Source: Psychromonas arctica DSM 14288 (GTDB lineage: Bacteria > Pseudomonadota > Gammaproteobacteria > Enterobacterales > Psychromonadaceae). From it: a stretch of DNA of 64,000 nucleotides. Location of the stretch: contig NZ_KI519477.1 in assembly GCF_000482725.1 (NCBI RefSeq), forward strand, positions 47,314 to 111,313, read 5' to 3'. Position numbers and translations under genes: made by a program. The notes under the pieces were generated by a model that saw only the letters and a list, made by a program, of their open reading frames with translations, was not told where the DNA came from and did no database searches. Shown here piece by piece: positions 57,011-64,000 of this stretch (its first letter is position 1; each line of letters starts with the position of its first letter).

Positions 57011-59590
57011 ATGATGAAATGGATAAAGCGACTTTTCATAGTAGCTATTTTCTTGGGTGTTATAGGTGTTGCAGCAATAACATTTATCTACTTCCAGCTG
57101 AAAGCAGATTTACCTGACGTAACAAGTATTCAAGAAATCCCTTTGCAAGTACCAATGAAAGTACTCAGTAAAGACGGCGAACTGATCTCTCAATTTGGTG
57201 AGAAAAGACGTATCCCATTAACACGTAAAGAGATACCAGATCAGCTTGTTAATGCTTTTATTGCTACCGAAGATAGTCGTTTTTATCAACATATTGGTAT
57301 GGATCCGATTGGCATCATGCGTGCAGCTAGTGTTTATGTATTATCTGGCAGTGCAAAACAGGGGGCGAGTACAATCACCCAGCAAGTGGCGCGAAACTTC
57401 TTCTTAACCAATGAAAAAACTATTTTGCGTAAAGTCCGTGAAATATTCATTGCTATACAAATAGAGCAAATATTAACCAAAGATGAAATTTTAATGCTGT
57501 ATCTCAATAAGATAGCATTAGGTCATCGTTCATTTGGTGTGGGTGCAGCTGCCCAAGTGTATTTTGGCAAAACAGTTTCAGAATTAACGCTTTCTGAAAT
57601 GGCCGTATTAGCAGGCCTTCCCAAGGCACCTTCACGTTTAAACCCTATCTATTCAGTAGAAAGTGCAACAGAACGTCGCAATCTTGTTTTACTGCGTATG
57701 TTAGATGAAAATTATATTACTCAAGAAGAGTATCAAAGTGCACGAGATGAAGTCGTCTTAAGTCGCTACCATGGTGCAGAAATTACGCTATCAGCACATT
57801 ACGTTGCTGAAATTGCACGTAATAAATTAATTGAGTTATACGGTGAAGAGCGAAGCTATAATGAGGGCTTCAATGTATACACCACGATCACTAAAAAAAC
57901 ACAACAAGCCGCAAATAAAGCTGTCATAGAAAACTTGCATAATTACGACATGCGCCATGGTTACCGTGGTGCGACTAAGGTGTTATGGACTAAAGATGAA
58001 ACACCGTGGACAGCAGAAAAGATAGAGGAAGCATTAGCACAAGAAGCCACCGATGTTGATTTAAAACCAGCGGTAGTCGTTGCTGTTAATGAGAAAAGTA
58101 TTGATGTCATCATCAAAGGTGATAAGAAAAAAGTATCAACCATTGAGTGGGGCGGCTTAAGTTGGGCACGCTCATTTAAATCCGACTCAAGACAGGGTAA
58201 TCCACCAAAAAAAGCAAAAGATATTGTCAGCGTGGGAGAGCAAATTTTGACTCGGGAGATCGATGTTGAAGTCAAAGATAAAAAGCAAACGACTTCCGTC
58301 AAACAATTGCAACTATCACAATACCCAGCAGTGAGTGCCGCCTTTGTTTCCCTAAACCCTCAAGATGGCGCAATCACCTCACTAGTCGGCGGTTTTAGTT
58401 TTACACAAAGTAAATTTAACCGTGCGCTTCAAGCTAAGCGTCAGGTTGGTTCTAATATCAAACCATTTATTTACTCTGCCGCTCTTGATAATGGCTATAC
58501 CTTAGCGACGTTAGTAAACGACACCCCCATTAATGAATGGAGTGGCAATGAAGCTTGGCGCCCAAAAAACTCACCAAACATTTATTTAGGCCCCATTAGA
58601 TTACGTCGAGCATTAGGACAATCGAAAAATGTGGTATCAGTTCGATTAGTACAAGACTTAGGTATTGATAAAATTATTGATCAACTCACTAAATTTGGGT
58701 TTAAACCAGAAGACATGCCAAAAAGTAACTCTATAGCACTGGGCTCAGCATCAATAACACCGCTGGAATTAGCTACGGGTTTTGCAATCATTGCTAATGG
58801 CGGGTACAAAGTTGAACCTTATGTGATTGAACGTATTGAAGATGCATACGGCACTGTTTTATACCAAGCGGAACCTAAAATTGTTTGTCCAGAATGCATT
58901 GAAATATACCAAAGACAAACAGAGAAAACAGATCCATTAGCTATTGAAACAATGATAGATGGCGATGCTAAGGTATGTGTTATTGCCGCAGTCGATGAAG
59001 CACAAGTAGCACCTTCAGCGATCTCTCCTGCAACAGCATTTTTGACCCGAGAGCTATTACGTACTGCAGTTTGGGGTGGTGGCGACTGGGCGCATAAGAC
59101 TCGTTGGAATGGCACTGGGGCACGAGCAGGAAAAGCAATTAAGCGTCAGGATATGGGCGGCAAAACAGGTACCAGCAATGACTCCAAAGATGCTTGGTTC
59201 TCTGGTTTTGTTGGTAATAGTGTTGCCACCTCATGGGTTGGTTTCGACGATTTTAAGCGTGAGCTAGGACGTACAGTTTACAATAGTAACTTAGGGAAAA
59301 GTCAATCTTCAGGTGGAGAATATGGATCAAGTACAGCCTTACCAGCCTGGAATGCATTTATGGTTGAAACCATGGCAGGAGAGCCGACTTTTTCACCTCA
59401 ACGACCAGATAATATTGCTAACGCGCGAATTGATAGGGCAACAGGATTCCTATCGACGGTCACTGACCATACAACGCTGATTGAATACTTTAAAAGTGGC
59501 ACAGTGCCTATTTACTATGCACCTGAGCAAAGTAATTACAATCAAAGCAGTGACTCTTCAACAGAAGGATATGATGAAGAGCTATTTTAA
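57011..59590 (+). CDS. mrcA: Penicillin-binding protein 1A
   Basis: An approximately 859-residue bifunctional murein synthase (E. coli 850). A membrane anchor (about 6-28) is followed by the glycosyltransferase 51 domain with EDSRFYQHIGMDPIGIMRA and QGASTITQQVARN, and a transpeptidase domain with SNIK (SXXK, in QVGSNIKPFIYS), the SKN motif region (GQSKNVVSVR) and KTGTSND. An inserted OB-like PCB domain lies between. The ATG at 57011 is chosen because the membrane segment starts there; a GTG at 56975 is possible. The ribosome site is weak. The stop overlaps the convergent yrfG gene by 9 bp. Confidence 0.95.
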   Translation: MMKWIKRLFIVAIFLGVIGVAAITFIYFQLKADLPDVTSIQEIPLQVPMKVLSKDGELISQFGEKRRIPLTRKEIPDQLVNAFIATEDSRFYQHIGMDPIGIMRAASVYVLSGSAKQGASTITQQVARNFFLTNEKTILRKVREIFIAIQIEQILTKDEILMLYLNKIALGHRSFGVGAAAQVYFGKTVSELTLSEMAVLAGLPKAPSRLNPIYSVESATERRNLVLLRMLDENYITQEEYQSARDEVVLSRYHGAEITLSAHYVAEIARNKLIELYGEERSYNEGFNVYTTITKKTQQAANKAVIENLHNYDMRHGYRGATKVLWTKDETPWTAEKIEEALAQEATDVDLKPAVVVAVNEKSIDVIIKGDKKKVSTIEWGGLSWARSFKSDSRQGNPPKKAKDIVSVGEQILTREIDVEVKDKKQTTSVKQLQLSQYPAVSAAFVSLNPQDGAITSLVGGFSFTQSKFNRALQAKRQVGSNIKPFIYSAALDNGYTLATLVNDTPINEWSGNEAWRPKNSPNIYLGPIRLRRALGQSKNVVSVRLVQDLGIDKIIDQLTKFGFKPEDMPKSNSIALGSASITPLELATGFAIIANGGYKVEPYVIERIEDAYGTVLYQAEPKIVCPECIEIYQRQTEKTDPLAIETMIDGDAKVCVIAAVDEAQVAPSAISPATAFLTRELLRTAVWGGGDWAHKTRWNGTGARAGKAIKRQDMGGKTGTSNDSKDAWFSGFVGNSVATSWVGFDDFKRELGRTVYNSNLGKSQSSGGEYGSSTALPAWNAFMVETMAGEPTFSPQRPDNIANARIDRATGFLSTVTDHTTLIEYFKSGTVPIYYAPEQSNYNQSSDSSTEGYDEELF

Positions 59591-60253
59591 TAGCTGATAG
59601 TGAGGGTGAAAAAACTCTTTAAATTCAGTGATAGTTGAAAAGTTCTGCATCGCTTGTGCAGGCTTTTCACTATCTGGTTTGTTAATACCTACTAGGTATT
59701 CAACACCGGCAGACTGAGCAGCAACTAAAATTTTCTCGCTATCATCAATAAAAATGGAGCGTGAAAAGTCTGTATTCAGTTGCTTCTTCACTGCTTCCCA
59801 AAAAAATGTACTTTCTTTTTCATAGCCGATTTCATGACTAGAAATAGCGAGATCAACATGAGATAACAGCTGCGTTTGTTGATCTTTTAACGCAATACCA
59901 CTTGGGTGAGCATTGGTTAAAATAACAATTTTCTTACCTAGTTTTTTTAGTTTTTTCAAAAACCAAAGCGTATCTTCTCGCCATTGAATCTTATGCTTAT
60001 TAGCATGTTGTAAATGATGGATATCCAAGCCTAAGGTTTCAGTCCAATAATCATAACTGTACCAAGGTAACGTTCCCCACACGGTTTTGTATTGTTCAAA
60101 AACATAAGTAGTGGCTTGTTCAATAGATAAACGATGCAATAATGCATATTGGCTGGGTACAAACTCTAGCCAAAAATGAGAATCATAATGCAAATCTAAT
60201 AATGTACCATCCATGTCTAGTAAGACTAAATCTACATTTTTCTCTAAAAACAT
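59582..60253 (-). CDS. yrfG: GMP/IMP nucleotidase YrfG
   Basis: A 223-residue HAD hydrolase (E. coli YrfG 222) that dephosphorylates purine monophosphates. Motif I LVLLDMDGTLLDL, motif II VILTNAHPSG, and motif IV SIFIDDSEKIL are intact; WLEFVPSQYA and YDYWTETLGLDIHHLQ are family-specific. The ATG at 60253 has TAGGA 6 bases upstream, so it is preferred to the ATG at 60274. It is next to nudE and mrcA as in E. coli. Confidence 0.9.
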   Translation of the reverse strand: MFLEKNVDLVLLDMDGTLLDLHYDSHFWLEFVPSQYALLHRLSIEQATTYVFEQYKTVWGTLPWYSYDYWTETLGLDIHHLQHANKHKIQWREDTLWFLKKLKKLGKKIVILTNAHPSGIALKDQQTQLLSHVDLAISSHEIGYEKESTFFWEAVKKQLNTDFSRSIFIDDSEKILVAAQSAGVEYLVGINKPDSEKPAQAMQNFSTITEFKEFFHPHYQLLK

Positions 60254-60369
60254 ATTATTCCTAATCCAGTGCACCCAAAGTAAAATAGATTAAATGAATA
60301 CAGTATCGTAAATAAGATAAGCATTGTAAGATAACATTTATATTAACTAATGATAGTCATGGGGTCTCT

Positions 60370-60921
60370 ATGAGCAATTCCTTACCAACCTTACCTGAAA
60401 TATTACATAAAAGTGTTGTCGCTTGTAGTCGATTTTTCAAGATAGAAACATTACAGCTCAAGTTTAGTAATGGTGAGCAACGAGAATTTGAGCGTATGAA
60501 GGGAGGTAATCAAGGGGCCGTATTGGTCGTGCCTTTTTATGATAAAGATACCTTATTGTTAATACGAGAATATGCGGCCGGAACACATAGCTACGAGCTA
60601 GGTTTTCCAAAAGGCTTGATTGATCCCGGCGAAAGTGCTCTAGAAGCAGCTAATAGAGAATTAAAAGAAGAAGTTGGCTTTGGGGCTAAAAATTTCACGG
60701 CATTAAAAAAAGTAGTGATGGCACCTAGCTACTTTAGTAGTACGATGACTTTATTTATGGCTGAAAATTTATATCCTGAAAGTTTACCTGGTGATGAACC
60801 AGAGCCTTTAGAAGTGATAAAATGGCCAATCGCTAAAGCAGATGAATTGTTAGCACGGGATGATTTTCAAGAAGCACGTAGCATTAGTGCTTTATTGCTA
60901 GTGATGAAAAATTACCGTTAA
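60370..60921 (+). CDS. nudE: ADP compounds hydrolase NudE
   Basis: A 183-residue Nudix enzyme (E. coli 186) that hydrolyses ADP-ribose, NADH and Ap2A-type compounds. The Nudix box fits GX5EX7REUXEEXGU: GLIDPGESALEAANRELKEE then VGFG. The LELGFPKG segment (YELGFPKG) is characteristic. It is divergent from yrfG and convergent with sthA. Confidence 0.93.
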   Translation: MSNSLPTLPEILHKSVVACSRFFKIETLQLKFSNGEQREFERMKGGNQGAVLVVPFYDKDTLLLIREYAAGTHSYELGFPKGLIDPGESALEAANRELKEEVGFGAKNFTALKKVVMAPSYFSSTMTLFMAENLYPESLPGDEPEPLEVIKWPIAKADELLARDDFQEARSISALLLVMKNYR

Positions 60922-60959
60922 CTTCATCCCGCCTTTATTATTTCAACAAAGTACTAATA

Positions 60960-61011
60960 CGTGAGTAGTACAATATAGCTACATAACTATACAACTATAT
61001 AACTACTCACG
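60960..61011. repeat. Long inverted repeat between nudE and sthA
   Basis: CGTGAGTAGT (60960-60969) pairs with ACTACTCACG (61002-61011), a perfect 10-bp stem with a 32-base loop that itself has AACTATA-type repeats. No T-run follows, but its place between convergent genes suggests a termination or mRNA end role. Confidence 0.5.
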
Positions 61012-61030
61012 TCACGCTTTGATTTCCCTA

Positions 61031-62461
61031 TTAAAATAAGCGGTTCAAACCGTTTAATGCAGCAACACGATACGCTTCAGCCATGGTTGGATAATTGAAG
61101 GTTGTATTAGCAAAATATTCAATCGTATTACCAGGGCCTTCTTGCTCCATAATAGCTTGACCGATATGAATAATTTCCGCTGCTCGCTCACCAAAACAAT
61201 GAATACCTAATATTTCCTTAGTATCGCGATGAAATAGAATCTTCAAACTACCCACATCCGAACCAAGAATCTGAGAGCGCGCTAAATCTTTGAATTGTGC
61301 ACGCCCCACTTCATAAGGCACTTTTTGTTGCGTCAAAATTTGTTCTGTTTTACCCACTGAACTGATCTCGGGAATAGTATAAATACCAGTAGGAATATCT
61401 TTGATCAGTTTTCTTTTCCCTTCACGGGTAATAATTAAGTTAGCCGCGATTCGACCTTGATCATAAGCCGCACTAGCTAAACTAGGATAGCCAATCACAT
61501 CACCTACGGCATAAATATTATCCACTGATGTTTGATAATTTTCATTAATTGCTAGTTGTCCACGGCCATCAGGTTTTAAGCCTACAGCTTCTAAGTTTAA
61601 TAGGTCAGTATTACCTGTGCGCCCATTCGCATACAGTAAGCAGTCTGCCTTCATTTTTTTACCTGATTTAAAATGAATAACGACCCCCTCTGAAGAATGC
61701 TCAACTTTTTGGTACTCCTCATCATGGCGTAAAATCATGCCTGAGTTTCTGAAGTGATAAGACAATGCATCTGACATTTCAGCATCTAAAAATGATAACA
61801 ACCTATCTCGTGTGTTAACTAAGTCTGTTTTAACACCCAACCCTCTAAAAATAGAAGCATATTCACAGCCAATAACACCTGCACCATAAATGACAATATG
61901 TTGTGGTTGATAATCTAGGGAAAGAATAGTGTCACTGTCATAAACATTTGGAGAATTAAAGTCGATATCAACGGGATGATATGGTCGAGAGCCAGTCGCG
62001 ATAATAATATCTTGCGCAGTAATCGTTTCCAGAGAGCCATCTGCACTTTTAATTCGAATCGAATGATTATCAATAAAAGATGCTTCTCCAAAATATAAAG
62101 TACAATTATTACGATTATAAAAGCTACTGCGCATTTTAACTTGTTTACTGATCACTTGCTCTGTGTGGCGTAATACATCAGCAAAAGTAAATGACTGTTT
62201 TTGAGGATAATTATTAGTGAATAATGCATTATTTTTAAGCTCAATCAGTTGTGTAACACTATGGCGAAGCGCTTTTGATGGTATGGTTCCCCAATGTGTA
62301 CACCCCCCACCTATATCACGATATTTCTCAATCACAGCGACACGTTTACCCGCTTTAGCAAGCTTCATCGCAGAGCCTTCCCCGCCTGGTCCGGTGCCGA
62401 TGACAATTGCATCATAATCATAACTTACAGGTGCTTTTTTAGGATTTTTTGGTGTAGACAT
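61031..62461 (-). CDS. sthA: Soluble pyridine nucleotide transhydrogenase
   Basis: A 476-residue flavoprotein (E. coli SthA/UdhA 466) that transfers hydride between NADPH and NAD+. FAD-binding [19 protein letters not shown]-binding [15 protein letters not shown] and the ATGSRPY motif are present. In the place of the redox disulphide of related enzymes it has [16 protein letters not shown], that is, only one of the two cysteines, which is normal for SthA. It stands divergent from the yijD-like gene. Confidence 0.95.
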   Translation of the reverse strand: MSTPKNPKKAPVSYDYDAIVIGTGPGGEGSAMKLAKAGKRVAVIEKYRDIGGGCTHWGTIPSKALRHSVTQLIELKNNALFTNNYPQKQSFTFADVLRHTEQVISKQVKMRSSFYNRNNCTLYFGEASFIDNHSIRIKSADGSLETITAQDIIIATGSRPYHPVDIDFNSPNVYDSDTILSLDYQPQHIVIYGAGVIGCEYASIFRGLGVKTDLVNTRDRLLSFLDAEMSDALSYHFRNSGMILRHDEEYQKVEHSSEGVVIHFKSGKKMKADCLLYANGRTGNTDLLNLEAVGLKPDGRGQLAINENYQTSVDNIYAVGDVIGYPSLASAAYDQGRIAANLIITREGKRKLIKDIPTGIYTIPEISSVGKTEQILTQQKVPYEVGRAQFKDLARSQILGSDVGSLKILFHRDTKEILGIHCFGERAAEIIHIGQAIMEQEGPGNTIEYFANTTFNYPTMAEAYRVAALNGLNRLF

Positions 62462-62678
62462 GACTCAACCTTCAGTGATAAATAATAGTAATATTAACAA
62501 TCTAACAGTATTTGTCACACATTCCTGTAACAAAGCGTGCTCTCTAAGGGTATTAAACATACATTATAAATATGAAAATATCTTTAACTTCTCACATCGT
62601 TACAAAAAAGGAGAAATAGAGGTTAGTTCATGTTATTTTTAGGTTTTAAATTTAAATTAATAGATAGGAGTTAGTGTA

Positions 62679-63038
62679 ATGCACGATAGTAATATCTCAG
62701 TAAAATGGTTAATTCATGCTTTTTTAATAGGGCTATCTGTTAACGCATGTTTTTCTATTTTAACAATTTCACAAATAACATTTTCATTGTTTCCATTTTT
62801 TACGCTGTACTTTGCAACGAGCCGCTTTTACCAGTTGTATGTTAGTGAAGCAGATAATGAAGCCAGTGTTCGTCCTGCATGGGCAGCCTTTTTTATTGGT
62901 TTATTCTCCTACGCAGCATTTATTGGAGCATTACACCCAGAGCTAGGATCAAACTTCATCTCCATCACTATCACTTTAATTCTAGCTATTTGGCTAATGT
63001 ATAAAATGATGTTTGGTGATAAACATTACTCAGCATAA
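62679..63038 (+). CDS. yijD: YijD family inner-membrane protein (DUF1422)
   Basis: A 119-residue protein with four hydrophobic segments, similar to E. coli YijD (119), with matching GLSVNACFS, SLFPFFTLYFA and HPELGSNFISI segments. Function is unknown. In E. coli fabR lies directly before yijD next to sthA; here fabR is absent and 217 bp separate sthA from this gene. AGGAG 8 bases before the ATG at 62679 supports the start. Confidence 0.8.
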   Translation: MHDSNISVKWLIHAFLIGLSVNACFSILTISQITFSLFPFFTLYFATSRFYQLYVSEADNEASVRPAWAAFFIGLFSYAAFIGALHPELGSNFISITITLILAIWLMYKMMFGDKHYSA

Positions 63039-63162
63039 GAAGCATAGTTATAGTAAATTTTAAAATAACCTAACTGGTTATAAACCAATTGAGATGGTGG
63101 ATTTGATTAACACCTTGTATTTCGTGTTGCGCAATTCACTCATTTTTCTAGATGATATTAAA

Positions 63163-63183
63163 TCACCCTGTAGGGGTGATTAG
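63163..63183. repeat. Hairpin before mgsA
   Basis: AATCACCC (63163-63170) pairs with GGGTGATT around TGTAG, a strong 8-bp stem 24 bp before the mgsA start. No T-run follows, so it may affect mRNA stability or act as a binding site. Confidence 0.45.
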
Positions 63184-63206
63184 TATTACTCTTTAAAGGG
63201 CAAATA

Positions 63207-63665
63207 ATGGATTATACTACCCGCAATATCCCCGCTTCAAAGCAAATAGCTTTAGTCGCACATGATGATATGAAATATCAATTAATTCAATGGGTTGCTA
63301 AACGCGCAGAGCAATTAAAACAACACCATATATTCTCTACTGGCACTACAGGCACTTTGCTGGCAAAACAAACAGGCTTACCTATCGAGTGTCTTTTATC
63401 TGGACCAATGGGAGGAGATCAGCAGTTAGGTGCTAAAATTGCGGAAGGTAAAATTGACTTACTTATTTTCTTTTGGGATCCAATGAGTTCAGTGCCCCAT
63501 GAACCAGATGTAAAAGCATTATTACGTTTGGCTGCGGTATGGAATATTCCAATGGCAACTAATATATCAACCGCAGACTTTATCATTGATTCATATTATA
63601 TGGATAAAATTTATACAACCCGCATCCCTGACTATCAAAAATATTTAATTCGACGCACGCAATAA
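63207..63665 (+). CDS. mgsA: Methylglyoxal synthase
   Basis: A 152-residue enzyme (E. coli 152) that turns dihydroxyacetone phosphate into methylglyoxal, bypassing lower glycolysis when phosphate is low. The phosphate-binding [14 protein letters not shown] and [13 protein letters not shown] loops and the catalytic Asp in [14 protein letters not shown] are intact. GloA in the same window would detoxify the product. Confidence 0.96.
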   Translation: MDYTTRNIPASKQIALVAHDDMKYQLIQWVAKRAEQLKQHHIFSTGTTGTLLAKQTGLPIECLLSGPMGGDQQLGAKIAEGKIDLLIFFWDPMSSVPHEPDVKALLRLAAVWNIPMATNISTADFIIDSYYMDKIYTTRIPDYQKYLIRRTQ

Positions 63666-63680
63666 AGTTTGGAGTTCATC

Positions 63681-63806
63681 TTGCAAAGCTTAACTGACAT
63701 TTATATTTACCCGATCAAGTCCACTAAGGGCATTCAATTACCGCAAGCATTAGTAGAAGAAAAAGGTTTGGGTGTAGTTCCTTTGAATCGACGCTTTTTT
63801 CAATAA
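63681..63806 (+). pseudogene. Truncated MOSC-domain (YcbX-like) gene
   Basis: Behind a GGAG ribosome site (63671-63674), a TTG start opens a frame coding MQSLTDIYIYPIKSTKGIQL and about 20 more residues before a stop at 63804-63806. The start matches the MOSC N-terminal beta-barrel domain of YcbX-type proteins (full length about 270-370). After KGL the match is lost. The ISKra4-type element on the right probably cut the gene; the IS edge is likely between 63766 and 63811. It follows mgsA by 15 bp and was probably its operon partner. Confidence 0.7.
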
Positions 63807-63811
63807 AACAG

Positions 63812-64000
63812 CTATCCATAGATCCTTTGCCTCGATTGCTTTTTGTGGAAAACCCAATAGTCATTAAAGTCACCACTTGATTTTAATGACCGTAATTTCA
63901 ATATTGCTTCTGCTCCCTTTAAACTCCAACGGGCACCTGTAATATCTAACCTGTCATTTATAAGGTGTCGGCAAGCCCCTTCAATGACGCCGCTCGCGAT
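63812..64000 (-). CDS. ISKra4-family transposase, C-terminal part (cut by window edge)
   Basis: The minus strand is open from the window edge at 64000 to a stop at 63812-63814 and encodes 62 residues. [20 protein letters not shown] followed by [17 protein letters not shown] and DFNDYWVFH is the characteristic C-terminus of ISKra4-type transposases. The start and the rest of the element lie outside the window. Its insertion explains the broken MOSC gene beside it. Confidence 0.85.
   Translation of the reverse strand: MASGVIEGACRHLINDRLDITGARWSLKGAEAILKLRSLKSSGDFNDYWVFHKKQSRQRIYG

Noticed and set aside
62097..62300. Missing second cysteine in SthA as a damaged active site
   Set aside because: SthA enzymes normally lack the disulphide of lipoamide dehydrogenase-type relatives, so this is not damage.
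62460..62642. Small ORF between sthA and yijD as a missing fabR remnant
   Set aside because: The translated sequence has no helix-turn-helix or TetR-like features and no ribosome site; it looks like chance in an AT-rich promoter region.
63163..63183. Hairpin before mgsA as a riboswitch
   Set aside because: It is a simple 8-bp stem with no conserved aptamer pattern; listed only as an inverted repeat.
63770..63806. The residues after KGL in the MOSC fragment as genuine MOSC sequence
   Set aside because: The spacing to the RRF residues does not fit YcbX-type proteins, and the bases probably belong to the ISKra4 end; the border cannot be fixed without the other IS end.

Overview
The window is AT-rich chromosomal DNA from a gammaproteobacterium. 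Gene content and order (dam, damX, aroK-aroB, rpe, gph, trpS; divergent plsB/dgkA; yigZ-trkH-hemG; cca, uppP, folB, plsY; sthA, yijD) match the Enterobacterales/Vibrionales/Alteromonadales side of the class. Low GC, menaquinone genes, a PiT phosphate transporter with its DUF47 partner, exeAB-like genes and pilMNOPQ suggest a marine, probably cold-adapted genus such as Psychromonas or Moritella. That placement is inferred from memory of gene order, not from a search.

Layout. 1-640: end of anmK and a small DUF3624 gene. 714-2539: an IS4-family insertion sequence with an intact transposase, a duplicated right end and a 10-bp target duplication. 2635-6244: nfo, a stand-alone spoT and a META-domain lipoprotein. 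6325-12000: ybjD-like OLD nuclease, a small unknown gene, a YdjM-type membrane hydrolase and recQ. 12083-14779: yigZ-trkH-hemG. 14962-19243: plsB divergent from dgkA-dnaB. 19359-21892: menC-menE. 21884-28452: a PAS-GGDEF sensor, lpxL and glnE. 28892-31105: a yjfI-yjfJ(PspA/IM30)-yjfK operon plus a downstream unknown gene. 31277-37113: a minimal chemotaxis receptor, ygiF (CYTH-CHAD), DUF47-pit and ygiM. 37322-43849: exeA-exeB, cca, uppP, folB-folK and plsY. 43954-47352: cytochrome c5, gloA, then trpS, gph and rpe on the minus strand. 47477-56806: the long minus-strand run pilM-N-O-P-Q, aroK-aroB-damX-dam. 57011-63665: mrcA, yrfG, nudE, sthA, yijD and mgsA. 63681-64000: a truncated MOSC gene abutting an ISKra4-type transposase that leaves the window.

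Most genes are core housekeeping. They cover cell envelope and lipid synthesis (plsB, dgkA, plsY, uppP, lpxL, mrcA, anmK), replication and repair (dnaB, recQ, nfo, dam), nucleotide signalling (spoT, GGDEF protein), menaquinone, folate and shikimate steps, and the type IV pilus alignment and secretin complex. I saw no rRNA, tRNA, CRISPR array or recognisable riboswitch.

The features most worth following are the IS4 element that seems to have moved with 298 bp of extra DNA between two copies of its right end, and the PspA-type operon. That operon has a promoter with two matching operator-like sites, an internal terminator and an uncharacterised last gene.
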